Shown here piece after piece: positions 1 to 8,988 of a stretch of DNA of 64,000 bases; position 1 is the first letter of the stretch, and the number at the start of each line of letters is the position of its first letter. This stretch comes from Nitrosomonadales bacterium (lineage in GTDB: Bacteria > Pseudomonadota > Gammaproteobacteria > Burkholderiales > Gallionellaceae). The stretch covers positions 1 through 64,000 of the forward strand of contig JACQYW010000003.1 in NCBI GenBank assembly GCA_016208015.1, read 5' to 3'. Made by a program: the position numbers and the translations under genes. Under the pieces are notes generated by a model that was not told where the DNA came from, did no database searches, and saw only the letters and a list, made by a program, of their open reading frames with translations.

Positions 1-639
1 CTCGAGACCCCGCAACCGGCCAGCGTCGACCAGTGGGTCGAAGATGCCCGCCGCGGCAACCCCCAGCTCGCCATCGCCCGGGCCGGCGCCGAACTGGCCG
101 ACAAGGAAGTCGACCGCAACCGCGGCGGCCACCTGCCCACCGTCGACCTCGTCGCCAACTACAACAACAGCTACACCGGCTACAGCAGCCTCACCGGCGG
201 TGCCACCGACGTGCGCAGCACCAGTGTCGGCGTCCAGCTCAACCTGCCGCTGTTCCAAGGCGGCGCCACCCAGTCCAAATGGCGCGAAGCCGACGCCAAC
301 CGCACGCGCGCCAACCAGGAACTGGAGAACGCCCGCCGCAACGTCGAAGTGCAGACCCGCCAGGCCTATCTCGGTGTGGTGAACGGCATCGCCCAGGTGC
401 AGGCACTGCAACAGGCGCTGAAATCGAGCGAGAGCCTGCTGGAAGCCAGCAAGCTCGGACATGAAGTCGGAGTGCGCACCAACCTGGACGTGCTGAACGC
501 CCAGCAACAGGCTTATGCCACACGCCGCGACCTGTATCAGGCGGAGTACAACTACCTGCTGAGCCAGTTACGGCTGAAGGCGGCGGTGGGCGGGCTGGTG
601 GAAGAGGATGTGGGCAGGGTCAATCGGGCGTTGCATTGA
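1..639 (+). CDS. TolC-family outer membrane efflux protein, C-terminal part (5' truncated by window)
   Basis: The open frame runs in from the left edge and stops at TGA 637-639, leaving about 212 residues. The visible part has the TolC pattern: a region alternating hydroxyl and small residues (YNNSYTGYSSLTGG), then the strand motif VQLNLPLFQGG typical of the second repeat, then a long Ala/Gln/Glu-rich helical stretch (KWREADANRTRA onward) and the NLDVLNAQQQ segment that ends most TolC proteins. TolC trimers form the outer-membrane and periplasmic channel of type I secretion and RND efflux. The start and any signal peptide lie outside the window. It is convergent with rfbA, only 34 bp away, and is probably the last gene of an unrelated operon. 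Confidence 0.9.
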   Translation, partial: LETPQPASVDQWVEDARRGNPQLAIARAGAELADKEVDRNRGGHLPTVDLVANYNNSYTGYSSLTGGATDVRSTSVGVQLNLPLFQGGATQSKWREADANRTRANQELENARRNVEVQTRQAYLGVVNGIAQVQALQQALKSSESLLEASKLGHEVGVRTNLDVLNAQQQAYATRRDLYQAEYNYLLSQLRLKAAVGGLVEEDVGRVNRALH

Positions 640-673
640 TTGACCCTGTCGCAGTGACGGCAGGAGTAAAGAA

Positions 674-1549
674 TTACGCCGACAATTCCCTGACAAGGCG
701 CTGCAAGTATTGCCCGTAGCTGTTCTTGGCGAGCGGAACGATCAGTCGCTCCAGTTGCGCTGCAGAGATATAGCCCTTGCGGTAAGCGATCTCTTCCGGG
801 CAGGCGATCTTTAACCCCTGCCGCTTCTCCAGTGTCTGAATGAACATGGATGCCTCCAGCAGCGATTCATGGGTGCCGGTATCCAGCCAGGCATATCCGC
901 GTCCCATCACCTGCACCTCGAGTTGTCCGCGTTCGAGATATATCTGATTGACGGTAGTGATCTCCAGTTCGCCGCGCGCCGAGGGCTTGATGGACTTGGC
1001 GATCTGCACGACATCGTTGTCGTAGAAATACAGCCCGGTGACGGCATAGTTCGACTTGGGTTTGAGCGGTTTTTCTTCGATGCTGAGCGCGCGACCAGCG
1101 GCATCGAAATCGACCACACCATAGCGTTCCGGGTCATGCACATGGTAGGCGAACACCGTGCCGCCGCTCTTCTTGCTGGCAGCAGGTGTCAACAAAGTGT
1201 CGAAGGCGTGTCCGTAGAAGATATTGTCGCCCAGCACCAGAGAGCAGGAGTCGTTGCCGACGAAGGATTCGCCGATAATGAACGCCTGCGCCAGACCGTC
1301 CGGCGACGGTTGCACCGCATAGGAAAAATTCATCCCCCACTGAGAACCGTCGCCGAGCAGTTGCTCGAAGCGCGGCGTGTCCTGCGGCGTGGAAATGACC
1401 AGCACATCGCGGATCCCGGCCAGCATCAGGGTCGTGAGCGGGTGATAGATCATCGGCTTGTCATAGACCGGCAGCAGCTGTTTGGAAATGGTCTGCGTCA
1501 CCGGATAAAGCCGCGTGCCGGAACCGCCGGCGAGGATGATGCCTTTCAT
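674..1549 (-). CDS. rfbA: Glucose-1-phosphate thymidylyltransferase
   Basis: Makes dTDP-glucose from glucose-1-phosphate and dTTP, the first step of dTDP-rhamnose and other dTDP-6-deoxysugars. The 291-residue protein opens with the nucleotidyltransferase signature LAGGSGTRL (residues 6-14) and carries VLGDNIFYG and EEKP motifs; its length matches RmlA (about 290). A start 36 bp further upstream is possible, but the ATG at 1549 forms an ATGA overlap with the rfbB stop and has an AGGAG ribosome site 7 nt upstream, so I chose it. It is the last gene of waaC-waaA-rfbB-rfbA. Its product feeds rhamnose synthesis (rfbC and rfbD lie about 22 kb away) and the fdtA/fdtB and wecE branches. Confidence 0.97.
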   Translation of the reverse strand: MKGIILAGGSGTRLYPVTQTISKQLLPVYDKPMIYHPLTTLMLAGIRDVLVISTPQDTPRFEQLLGDGSQWGMNFSYAVQPSPDGLAQAFIIGESFVGNDSCSLVLGDNIFYGHAFDTLLTPAASKKSGGTVFAYHVHDPERYGVVDFDAAGRALSIEEKPLKPKSNYAVTGLYFYDNDVVQIAKSIKPSARGELEITTVNQIYLERGQLEVQVMGRGYAWLDTGTHESLLEASMFIQTLEKRQGLKIACPEEIAYRKGYISAAQLERLIVPLAKNSYGQYLQRLVRELSA

Positions 1550-2613
1550 GCCGCACTCCTGTTCGTGTAATTTTTCTGTACCCAATGCTGGTATTCACCG
1601 CTGGTGACACCGCGCACCCACTCGGTGTTGTGCAGATACCACTCTACGGTCTTGCGCAAACCGCTCTCGAAGTTCTCCTGCGGCTTCCAGCCCAGATCAC
1701 GCGCGATCTTGTTGGCGTCGATGGCATAGCGCTTGTCATGTCCCGGGCGGTCGGCCACGTAGGTGATGAGCTTATTGTGCGGTGCACCCTGCGGATGCAA
1801 GTCATCCAGGATGGCGCAGATCGACTGCACCACTTCCAGATTGGTCTTCTCGTTCCAGCCGCCAATGTTGTAGGTCTCGCCGAGTTGCCCGCGTTCCAGC
1901 ACCAGCCGCAAGGCGCGGGCATGGTCGTCGACGTAGAGCCAGTCACGGATATTGTCGCCTTTGCCGTAGATGGGCAGCGGTTTGCCGTTGACCGCATTGA
2001 GGATCACCAGCGGGATGAGTTTTTCCGGAAAGTGATAGGGGCCGTAGTTGTTGGAACAGTTGGTGGTGACGACAGGCAAACCGTAAGTGTGGTGCCAGGC
2101 ACGCACCAGATGGTCGGAAGATGCCTTGCTGGCGGAGTAGGGCGAATTGGGTTCATAGGGCATCTCCTCGGTGAAGAAGCCGGTGTCACCAAGGCTGCCG
2201 TAAACCTCATCGGTCGAGATGTGATGGAAGCGGAACGCGGCTTTGCGTACCGAATCGAGTTCGTTCCAGTAGGCGCGCGAAGCTTCCAGCAAAGTATAGG
2301 TACCGACAATATTGGTCTGGATGAAATCGGTCGGGCCGCTGATGGAACGATCCACATGCGATTCGGCGGCAAGGTGCATGATCGCATCCGGCCGGTGTTC
2401 GCGGAACACGCGCGCCACCTCGGCGGCATCGCAGATGTCGACCTGCTCGAAACGATAGCGGGGATTCTCCGCTACCGAGACGAGCGATTGCAGATTGCCC
2501 GCGTAAGTGAGCTTGTCGACATTGACCACGCTGTGGTCGGTATCGTTGATGAATTGGCGCACAACGGCAGAGCCGATGAAACCGGCGCCGCCGGAAACGA
2601 GGATCTTTTTCAT
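1546..2613 (-). CDS. rfbB: dTDP-glucose 4,6-dehydratase
   Basis: Converts dTDP-glucose to dTDP-4-keto-6-deoxyglucose with bound NAD. It is an extended SDR of 355 residues, as expected. The Rossmann motif GGAGFIGS is at residues 8-15, the catalytic T-D-E triad (STDEVYG) at 134-136, and Y159xxxK163 in PYSASK. The product is the branch point for four pathways in this window: rhamnose (rfbC/rfbD), 3-amino sugar (fdtA/fdtB), 4-amino sugar (wecE/wecD) and possibly others. It overlaps waaA and rfbA by 4 bp (ATGA) on each side, so the block is translationally coupled. Confidence 0.97.
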   Translation of the reverse strand: MKKILVSGGAGFIGSAVVRQFINDTDHSVVNVDKLTYAGNLQSLVSVAENPRYRFEQVDICDAAEVARVFREHRPDAIMHLAAESHVDRSISGPTDFIQTNIVGTYTLLEASRAYWNELDSVRKAAFRFHHISTDEVYGSLGDTGFFTEEMPYEPNSPYSASKASSDHLVRAWHHTYGLPVVTTNCSNNYGPYHFPEKLIPLVILNAVNGKPLPIYGKGDNIRDWLYVDDHARALRLVLERGQLGETYNIGGWNEKTNLEVVQSICAILDDLHPQGAPHNKLITYVADRPGHDKRYAIDANKIARDLGWKPQENFESGLRKTVEWYLHNTEWVRGVTSGEYQHWVQKNYTNRSAA

Positions 2614-3917
2614 GGGGCGGATTTTTCCTGATGGGATATCAATTCGTTATAAAGAGCGTGATTCATGGCCAGAGAGATGTGCTGCATCGCGCACCCTGTT
2701 GCACCGCGACTTTCGCTGACAAAACGCTTGCCATTCTCTCCCATCTGTTTCAAGCGGTCTACATCATGAAACAGGACGTTGAGTTGATGCACCAGATCGT
2801 CCGCATGGCTGACCCGAATCGCCGCATTGCACTCGATCGCCTGTTCCGAGGCTTGTGTAAAGTTAAAAGTATGCGGGCCGAAAAGCACGGGCTTGCCCAC
2901 CGCACAGGCCTCGATCAGGTTCTGGCCGCCGAACGGTAACAGGCTGCCGCCGATGAAGGCGATATCGCACGCCGCATAGTAGGCGAACATCTCGCCCATG
3001 CTGTCGCCCAGTATTACTTGCGTGTCGGCAGCGACAGGCTCGGGGGCGCTGCGCTTCTGCATCCGCAAGCCACGCTGCGAGACGAGGGCGGCGACTTCGT
3101 CGAAGCGTTGCGGGTGGCGCGGTACGATCACCAGCAGCAGATCCTCAATATCGGCATGGGTCAGTGCTTCCAGCAGCAAAGCCTCCTCGCCCTCGCGCGT
3201 GCTGGCGGCCAGGAACACGCGCCGCCGGTCGCCGAAGCGTTCGCGCATCTGTGCACCCAGTTCCAGCATCGCCGGGGGAGGGACGATGTCGAACTTGAGG
3301 TTGCCCATCACCGGCACGGCCAGGTTGCCCAGGCTGGCAAGGCGCATCGCATCGTCTTCGGTCTGCGCGGCGATCAGGTGCAACTCATGCAGCGCGGCGC
3401 GGGAGAGCTTGGGGAACCTGGCATAGCGCTGCGCGGAGCGTTCCGACAGGCGGGCGTTGAGCAACAGCAGCGGCAAGGCATAACCCCGGCAGGCATGGAT
3501 CAGATTGAACCAGATCTCGGTTTCCATCAGCACGCCGATACGCGGGCGGAAATGCCGAAGAAAACGTTGCACGGCAAAAGGATAATCATAGGGAAGATAT
3601 ACGCGCAGCACATCGGTGCCGTAGAGCTGCTCACTCGCGGCCCTGCCGGTCGGCGTGGTGTGGGTGAGCAGGATCTGGTGTTCCGGATACCGCTCGCGCA
3701 GATTCTGGATGAGCGTGGCGACCGCGCGCGTCTCGCCGACCGAAACGGTGTGCAGCCAGATGACGGGCTTGTCGCTGTTAACGGAATAGCGTCCGAAACG
3801 TTCGCCGACATGCCGCAGATACTCCGGCTGTTTGCGCGCCCGCCACAGCAAGTGGAAAAGTGCATAGGGCAGCAGCAACCACAGTCCCAGAGTATAGATG
3901 AAGCGCGGGTTAAACAT
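2610..3917 (-). CDS. waaA: 3-deoxy-D-manno-octulosonic acid (Kdo) transferase
   Basis: Adds Kdo from CMP-Kdo to lipid A precursor at the inner membrane. The 435-residue protein starts with a hydrophobic anchor ([20 protein letters not shown]) and carries family motifs [15 protein letters not shown] and the C-terminal [15 protein letters not shown] block. I used the ATG at 3917, which gives an N-terminus like other WaaA proteins and overlaps the waaC stop by 8 bp; an in-frame ATG at 3950 would add 11 residues. Being in an operon with waaC is usual; the coupling to rfbBA by a 4-bp overlap is less so. Confidence 0.96.
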   Translation of the reverse strand: MFNPRFIYTLGLWLLLPYALFHLLWRARKQPEYLRHVGERFGRYSVNSDKPVIWLHTVSVGETRAVATLIQNLRERYPEHQILLTHTTPTGRAASEQLYGTDVLRVYLPYDYPFAVQRFLRHFRPRIGVLMETEIWFNLIHACRGYALPLLLLNARLSERSAQRYARFPKLSRAALHELHLIAAQTEDDAMRLASLGNLAVPVMGNLKFDIVPPPAMLELGAQMRERFGDRRRVFLAASTREGEEALLLEALTHADIEDLLLVIVPRHPQRFDEVAALVSQRGLRMQKRSAPEPVAADTQVILGDSMGEMFAYYAACDIAFIGGSLLPFGGQNLIEACAVGKPVLFGPHTFNFTQASEQAIECNAAIRVSHADDLVHQLNVLFHDVDRLKQMGENGKRFVSESRGATGCAMQHISLAMNHALYNELISHQEKSAP

Positions 3918-4875
3918 GGACACCCAATCCGGTGAGCGCTCCGGTGACATCCTCTACCGAGGGCGGAGTACCTTTTTCGCCCAGATTGACGGCTCGCGCA
4001 CCGGCATACAACCCGGTCAGGCCGGGATCGGTGGCGGTATAGATGCCGACGGTCGGCACATCGAGCGCGGCGGCAAGATGGCTCAAGCCGGTGTCCACGC
4101 CGATGACGGCACGGGCTCTGCCCAACAGGGCGGCGGCTTCATTGAGGTTCAGGCGCGGTGCACAAACGGCAGCGGGAATGGCGGCACACAAACGCTCGGC
4201 ACGGCTCTTTTCCTGTTCACTACCCCAAGGCAGGACCGCATACATCCCGGCCTGATGCAGACGCTTGCCCAAAGCGATCCAGTTTTGCTCATCCCATAAT
4301 TTGTCGTCGCGGCTGGTGGCATGCAGCAGCACGGCGTGGGGTTGGGTTGGCAGCCAGGGCAGGGTTACTTCCGGGGTGCGAATGCCGTAATCAGGTGCGC
4401 CTTCGACGGTGTAGCCGAGCGCCGCTGCGACAAGTTGGCGGTTGCGCTCGACTGCATGCCGGTCTTTGGCAACGGAATAGGTACGGTCGTAGAACCAGCT
4501 GGCCAGCGGCTCGCGCGCGCTGTCCCAGGCGTAGCCGCAACGGACGGTGTGGGTACAGTGGGTGAAGATCGCACTCTTGATCAGTCCCTGGGTGTCCAGC
4601 GCGAAATCATAACGGCGGTCACGCAGTGTGTTGCATACCGACTTCATCTCCCTGCGCGAATCCCACCAAGACTTGCGCCAGCGGCGCACTGCAACAGGAA
4701 TGACCCGCCCAACCACAGGATGCAAAGCAGGCAAGGCGGCAAAACTCTCCTCCACCACCCAGTCGATCCTGGCAGCGGGAAAACGGGCGCGGATATCAGT
4801 AACGACAGGAAGATTGTGCAGCACATCGCCCAAGGAAGAGGTTTTGATCAGAACGATGTTGGGCGCGTTTTGCAT
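3910..4875 (-). CDS. waaC: Lipopolysaccharide heptosyltransferase I
   Basis: Transfers the first L-glycero-D-manno-heptose onto Kdo of the LPS inner core. It is a 321-residue GT9 protein with the N-terminal motif IVLIKTSSLGDVLHNLPVV, the DWVVEE segment and a C-terminal VIGVDTGLSHLAAAL nucleotide-sugar site. It is the first gene of the minus-strand core/dTDP-sugar operon and is divergent from the EPS-associated regulator, with 114 bp between the two starts. Confidence 0.95.
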   Translation of the reverse strand: MQNAPNIVLIKTSSLGDVLHNLPVVTDIRARFPAARIDWVVEESFAALPALHPVVGRVIPVAVRRWRKSWWDSRREMKSVCNTLRDRRYDFALDTQGLIKSAIFTHCTHTVRCGYAWDSAREPLASWFYDRTYSVAKDRHAVERNRQLVAAALGYTVEGAPDYGIRTPEVTLPWLPTQPHAVLLHATSRDDKLWDEQNWIALGKRLHQAGMYAVLPWGSEQEKSRAERLCAAIPAAVCAPRLNLNEAAALLGRARAVIGVDTGLSHLAAALDVPTVGIYTATDPGLTGLYAGARAVNLGEKGTPPSVEDVTGALTGLGVHV

Positions 4876-4929
4876 GAGTGTATTAGGTCAACAACCAAGG
4901 TCGCCATGATACACGAGCGGTTTTTGCGC

Positions 4930-4958
4930 TTGACACCTCTGGGCCGCACTGTTGTAAT
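4930..4958 (+). promoter_or_regulatory. Near-consensus sigma-70 promoter for the EPS regulator and downstream sugar genes
   Basis: A perfect -35 hexamer TTGACA (4930-4935) is followed, after exactly 17 bp, by TGTAAT (4953-4958). The predicted start is near 4965, about 25 nt before the regulator ATG. It lies in the divergent waaC/regulator gap. On the opposite strand a TATCAT (4906-4911) could serve waaC but lacks a good -35. Confidence 0.7.
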
Positions 4959-4989
4959 GCGCACCGTTCATCCACTGAACACACTACCA

Positions 4990-5337
4990 ATGCTTGACGA
5001 AACAACCCATTACGGTCTGCTCAAGACCCTGGAAGAGAACCCCGGCCTTTCGCAAAGGGATTTGGCGAAGCGGCTGGGTGTCAGCCTTGGCAAAGTCAAT
5101 TTCTGCCTCAATGCGCTGGTCGAAAAAGGCAGTCTCAAGATCAATAATTTCCGCAAAAGCGATAACAAGCTGGCTTACGCTTATCTGCTGACACCTCGCG
5201 GCGTCGAGGAAAAGGCGCGCATCACCATGCACTTTCTGAAGTACAAGATGCGGGAATATGAACGCTTGCGCAGCGAGATCGAAGAATTGCAGCGCGATGC
5301 AGCACAGCAGGGCCTGCTGGAGAATGTGCATGAATAA
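4990..5337 (+). CDS. MarR-family EPS-associated transcriptional regulator
   Basis: A 115-residue winged-helix protein. A helix-turn-helix (LSQRDLAKRLGVSLGKVNFCLNAL split around residues 20-42) is followed by the wing (KAYAYLLTPRG-like segment) and a C-terminal amphipathic helix likely to mediate dimerisation. This matches the small MarR subgroup found at the head of exopolysaccharide/O-antigen loci in betaproteobacteria. The frame is open further upstream, but the ATG at 4990 fits the promoter at 4930-4958 and the family length. Its placement directly before rfbF suggests it controls the plus-strand sugar operon. Whether it activates or represses cannot be read from sequence. Confidence 0.88.
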   Translation: MLDETTHYGLLKTLEENPGLSQRDLAKRLGVSLGKVNFCLNALVEKGSLKINNFRKSDNKLAYAYLLTPRGVEEKARITMHFLKYKMREYERLRSEIEELQRDAAQQGLLENVHE

Positions 5338-5367
5338 TCCGATTTTATTGGGAATCTGGGGACATCA

Positions 5368-6141
5368 ATGAAAGCAGTCATTCTGGCAGGCGGTTTGGGT
5401 ACGCGGATCAGTGAAGAGACTTCGACGCGTCCGAAACCGATGATCGAGATCGGCGGTCGGCCGATACTCTGGCACATCATGAAAGTCTACTCGGCGCACG
5501 GTATCAATGATTTCGTGGTCTGCTGCGGCTACAAGGGATATGTCATCAAGGAATATTTCGCCAACTATTTCCTGCACATGTCCGATGTGACCTTCGACAT
5601 GCAGAACAACAAGATGGAAGTGCACCAGCGCAATGCCGAGCCGTGGCGGGTGACGCTGGTCGATACCGGCGACAACACCCTGACCGGAGGGCGTCTGAAG
5701 CGTGTGGCGGAGTATGTAAAAGACGAGCCCGAGTTCTGTTTCACCTACGGCGACGGGGTCGCGGACATCGATATCGGCGCGCTGATCGCATTCCACAAAC
5801 AGCACGGCAAAAGGGCGACTGTCACTGCAGTCCAGCCGCCGGGCCGCTATGGCGCGCTGAACATGGACGGCAAGTCGGTGCGCGGGTTCATCGAAAAGCC
5901 GCAGGGCGACGGTGGCTGGATCAACGGCGGCTTCTTCGTGCTGTCGCCAGGCTGCATCGACTTGATCGCCCAGGACAGCACTTCGTGGGAAGGCGAACCG
6001 CTCAGCAAACTGGCGACCCAGGGCGAGCTGATGGCATATGAGCACAGCGGCTTCTGGCAGCCGATGGACACGCTGCGCGACAAGAACCATCTGGAAGAAC
6101 TCTGGCAGAGCGGCAAGGCGCCGTGGAAGGTGTGGAAGTGA
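5368..6141 (+). CDS. rfbF: Glucose-1-phosphate cytidylyltransferase
   Basis: Forms CDP-glucose from glucose-1-phosphate and CTP. The 257-residue protein has the signature LAGGLGTR (6-13), the [10 protein letters not shown] segment that distinguishes cytidylyltransferases of this family, and [11 protein letters not shown]. The spacing to the regulator gene is 30 bp, so they are probably cotranscribed. The stop overlaps the preferred rfbG start (GTGA). It commits glucose to the CDP branch encoded by the next five genes. Confidence 0.97.
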   Translation: MKAVILAGGLGTRISEETSTRPKPMIEIGGRPILWHIMKVYSAHGINDFVVCCGYKGYVIKEYFANYFLHMSDVTFDMQNNKMEVHQRNAEPWRVTLVDTGDNTLTGGRLKRVAEYVKDEPEFCFTYGDGVADIDIGALIAFHKQHGKRATVTAVQPPGRYGALNMDGKSVRGFIEKPQGDGGWINGGFFVLSPGCIDLIAQDSTSWEGEPLSKLATQGELMAYEHSGFWQPMDTLRDKNHLEELWQSGKAPWKVWK

Positions 6142-7202
6142 ACCCCGGCTTCTGGCGCGGTAAGCGCGTATTCCTGACCGGGCACACCGGCTTCAAGGGC
6201 GGCTGGCTTTCGCTGTGGCTGCAATCCATGGGAGCGGAAGTGCATGGCTACGCGCTCAATCCGCCGACCGAACCGAATCTCTTCACGACGGCAAAAGTCG
6301 GCGAAGGAATGGCGGCCAGCGAGATTGCGGATCTTCGCGATGCCGACAGGCTGCGTGCAGCGATGCAAGCCGCACGTCCGGAGATCGTGTTCCATCTCGC
6401 CGCGCAGCCCCTGGTGCGTTATTCCTATGCGCAACCCGTCGAGACCTATGCCGTCAACGTGATGGGCACCATACACCTGCTGGAAGCTGTGCGCGCGACG
6501 CCCGGCGTGAAAGCGATCGTGAACGTAACGACGGACAAATGCTACGAGAACCGCGAATGGGTCTGGGGCTATCGCGAGAACGAAGCCATGGGCGGATTCG
6601 ATCCCTATTCCAGCAGCAAAGGCTGCGCGGAACTGGTGACCTCGGCCTATCGCCGGTCCTTCCTGGAGCCGGCAGGGATCGCGCTGGCGAGCGCGCGCGC
6701 CGGCAACGTCATCGGCGGCGGCGACTGGGCGGCAGACCGTTTGATACCCGATTTTTTGAGAGCGATGGATGCAGGAACGATGCTGAATATCCGCTCCCCG
6801 AATTCGACGCGCCCCTGGCAGCATGTGCTGGAACCGCTGTCCGGTTATCTGACGCTGGCGCAGCGCCTGTATACCGAAGGCAACCGGTATGCCGAAGGCT
6901 GGAATTTCGGGCCGGGCGATGACGACGCGCGTCCGGTCGGCTGGATCGTCGAACAATTGGCCGCGATGCGCCCGGATATGAAGTGGCAATGCGACCGCGC
7001 GCCACAGCCGCATGAAGCCAATTTTCTCAAGCTTGACAGCAGCAAGGCTAAGACAAGGCTGGACTGGCAAACACGCTGGGACCTGCGCACCGCACTGCAG
7101 CAGACCCTGACCTGGCACGAAGCCTGGCGGGGTGGTGAAGACATGCGCGCGGTCACACTGGCGCAGATCACCGAATATCAAAAAGCAGGCAAGAGCGAAT
7201 AA
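6138..7202 (+). CDS. rfbG: CDP-glucose 4,6-dehydratase
   Basis: Produces CDP-4-keto-6-deoxyglucose with NAD. It is an extended SDR with GHTGFKG (15-21), the TTDKCYEN catalytic block (T131 or T132-D133-K134) and Y157xxxK161. I chose the GTG at 6138: it gives the family N-terminus (short lead, [11 protein letters not shown]), overlaps the rfbF stop as GTGA, and has GGAAGG 7 nt upstream. Two upstream in-frame GTGs (6123, 6132) would only add a few residues. The resulting 354 residues match known RfbG proteins. Confidence 0.96.
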   Translation: MNPGFWRGKRVFLTGHTGFKGGWLSLWLQSMGAEVHGYALNPPTEPNLFTTAKVGEGMAASEIADLRDADRLRAAMQAARPEIVFHLAAQPLVRYSYAQPVETYAVNVMGTIHLLEAVRATPGVKAIVNVTTDKCYENREWVWGYRENEAMGGFDPYSSSKGCAELVTSAYRRSFLEPAGIALASARAGNVIGGGDWAADRLIPDFLRAMDAGTMLNIRSPNSTRPWQHVLEPLSGYLTLAQRLYTEGNRYAEGWNFGPGDDDARPVGWIVEQLAAMRPDMKWQCDRAPQPHEANFLKLDSSKAKTRLDWQTRWDLRTALQQTLTWHEAWRGGEDMRAVTLAQITEYQKAGKSE

Positions 7203-7204
7203 GA

Positions 7205-7765
7205 ATGGCGCGATTCGAATTCATCCCCACCCCGCTGGCCGGCCTGACGCTGGTACAACGCACAGCGATCGAAGACCAACGCGGTTTTCTGTCGCGATTC
7301 TACTGCGCCGACGAGTTTCGAGCCGCCGGTCTCGACAAGCCGATCGCCCAGATCAATCACACCCTGACCAGAAACAGGGGCACGGTACGCGGCATGCATT
7401 TCCAGTATCCGCCGCATGCGGAGTCCAAGCTGGTAAGCTGCCTGCAGGGCGAGATATTCGATGTCGCAGTTGACCTGCGCCGCGATTCCCCCACGTACTT
7501 GCAGTGGCATGGCGTGAGGCTCTCCGAGCGCAATCGCCAGAGCCTGCTCATCCCGGAAGGGTTCGCGCACGGGTTCCAGACGCTGACGGAAGATTGTGAA
7601 CTGATCTATCTGCATACGGCCGCCTATCACCCGGAATCCGAGGGCGCATTGAATGCCGCCGACCCGGAACTCGGAATCGCCTGGCCGCTCGCGATCTCTG
7701 AGATCTCGGAACGGGACCGCAACCACAAATCAATCGAACAGGATTTTCAGGGAATCGTCTTATGA
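7205..7765 (+). CDS. dTDP-4-dehydrorhamnose 3,5-epimerase-like protein, probably acting on a CDP-4-keto-6-deoxyhexose
   Basis: A 186-residue RmlC-type cupin. It keeps the family pattern DQRGFLSRFY, the catalytic His region (RGMHFQYPP, with H equivalent to the RmlC base), the DVAVDLRRDSPTY strand and PEGFAHGFQTL. A separate, more typical rfbC is at 24397, so this copy between the CDP-glucose dehydratase and the C-methyltransferase most likely epimerises C3 and/or C5 of the CDP-linked ketosugar. Substrate is inferred from context only. It starts 2 bp after the rfbG stop and overlaps the next gene by ATGA. Confidence 0.85.
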   Translation: MARFEFIPTPLAGLTLVQRTAIEDQRGFLSRFYCADEFRAAGLDKPIAQINHTLTRNRGTVRGMHFQYPPHAESKLVSCLQGEIFDVAVDLRRDSPTYLQWHGVRLSERNRQSLLIPEGFAHGFQTLTEDCELIYLHTAAYHPESEGALNAADPELGIAWPLAISEISERDRNHKSIEQDFQGIVL

Positions 7766-8988
7766 AATGTCGTCATTGCCAAACAGAATTGACCTTGCCG
7801 CTGGTGGATCTGGGCTCCTCGCCACCTTCCAACGCCTATCTCACCAAACATACATTGCATGCACCTGAAAAATACTTTCCCCTGCGCGTGCTGGTGTGCA
7901 CGCAGTGCTGGCTGGTGCAGACCGAAGATTTCGCACAAGCCGACGAGTTGTTTTCCGCAGATTACGCATACTTCAGCTCGTTCTCTACGACATGGCTGAA
8001 GCACGCTGAAAAATACGTGGCGGATATGACGAGCCGCTTCTCGCTTGATGCAAGTTCGCACATCGTCGAAGTGGCCGCGAACGACGGCTACCTGCTGCAA
8101 TACGCGAAGGCGCGCGGCATCCCATGCCTGGGAATCGAACCCACGACCAGCACCGCGAATGCGGCGCGCGCCAAAGGGATAGAGATCGTCGAAGAGTTCT
8201 TCGGTGTCAAGCTGGCCGAGCAGCTCGTGGCGCAGGGCAAACAGGCTGACCTCACGGCGGCCAACAACGTATTGGCGCATGTGCCGGACATCAACGACTT
8301 TGTCGGCGGTTTTGCCGCGTTGCTCAAACCGGCGGGTGTGGCGACATTCGAATTCCCGCACCTGCTGAACCTGATCGAGCAAAACCAGTTCGACACCATC
8401 TATCACGAGCACTATTCCTATCTGTCGCTGACCGCCGTCCAGACCATCTTCATGGCGAACGGGCTCACGGTGTTCGATGTGGAAGAGCTGCCGACACATG
8501 GCGGCAGTCTGCGCGTCTATGCGCAGCGCAAGGATAGCGGCAAGCGCGAGGCGAGTCCGAATGTGGCGAAACTGCTGCAGCGTGAGGTGGCTGCAGGGAT
8601 GAATGGCAAGGCCTTCTATGCCGGTTTCCAGGCCAAAGCGAACAAGGTCAAGAACGACCTGACCGGTTTCCTGATCGAGGCACAAAGGGCAGGCAAAAAA
8701 GTCGCGGGCTATGGCGCCGCGGCGAAGGGCAACACACTGCTCAATTATGCCGGCGTCCGTCCGGACCTGCTGTCATACGTAGTGGACCGCAATCCGGCCA
8801 AGCAGGACAAGTTCCTGCCCGGCTGCCGTATCCCCATCGTTGCGGAAGAACACCTGAAACAGGATAGACCGGATTATGTCGTGATCTTGCCCTGGAACCT
8901 GCGCGAAGAGGTGGCCGAACAATTGAGCTACATCAGTGCATGGGGCGGCAAGTTCGTAACGGCAGTACCTGCATTGGAGATCAAATGA
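7762..8988 (+). CDS. Zinc-binding sugar C-methyltransferase (TylC3/NovU type)
   Basis: A 408-residue three-part protein. The N-terminal zinc module has CRHC (3-6) and CTQC (about 51-54). The SAM-binding fold has EVAANDGYLLQ. The C-terminal domain has the VAGYGAAAKGNTLLNY signature of C-methyltransferases that act on 4-ketosugars. Known relatives add methyl at C3 (TylC3) or C5 (NovU) of nucleotide-linked 4-ketohexoses. Flanked by an epimerase and an aminotransferase with 4-bp overlaps on both sides, it probably methylates the CDP-4-keto-6-deoxy sugar before amination. Which carbon is modified is not decided by the sequence. Confidence 0.88.
   Translation: MKCRHCQTELTLPLVDLGSSPPSNAYLTKHTLHAPEKYFPLRVLVCTQCWLVQTEDFAQADELFSADYAYFSSFSTTWLKHAEKYVADMTSRFSLDASSHIVEVAANDGYLLQYAKARGIPCLGIEPTTSTANAARAKGIEIVEEFFGVKLAEQLVAQGKQADLTAANNVLAHVPDINDFVGGFAALLKPAGVATFEFPHLLNLIEQNQFDTIYHEHYSYLSLTAVQTIFMANGLTVFDVEELPTHGGSLRVYAQRKDSGKREASPNVAKLLQREVAAGMNGKAFYAGFQAKANKVKNDLTGFLIEAQRAGKKVAGYGAAAKGNTLLNYAGVRPDLLSYVVDRNPAKQDKFLPGCRIPIVAEEHLKQDRPDYVVILPWNLREEVAEQLSYISAWGGKFVTAVPALEIK

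Noticed and set aside
640..673. Bidirectional terminator between the TolC-family gene and rfbA
   Set aside because: Only a weak ctg/cag imperfect stem and no T run; not supportable.
1585..2631. 348-codon plus-strand frame
   Set aside because: Antisense to rfbB, which has all catalytic motifs and operon overlaps.
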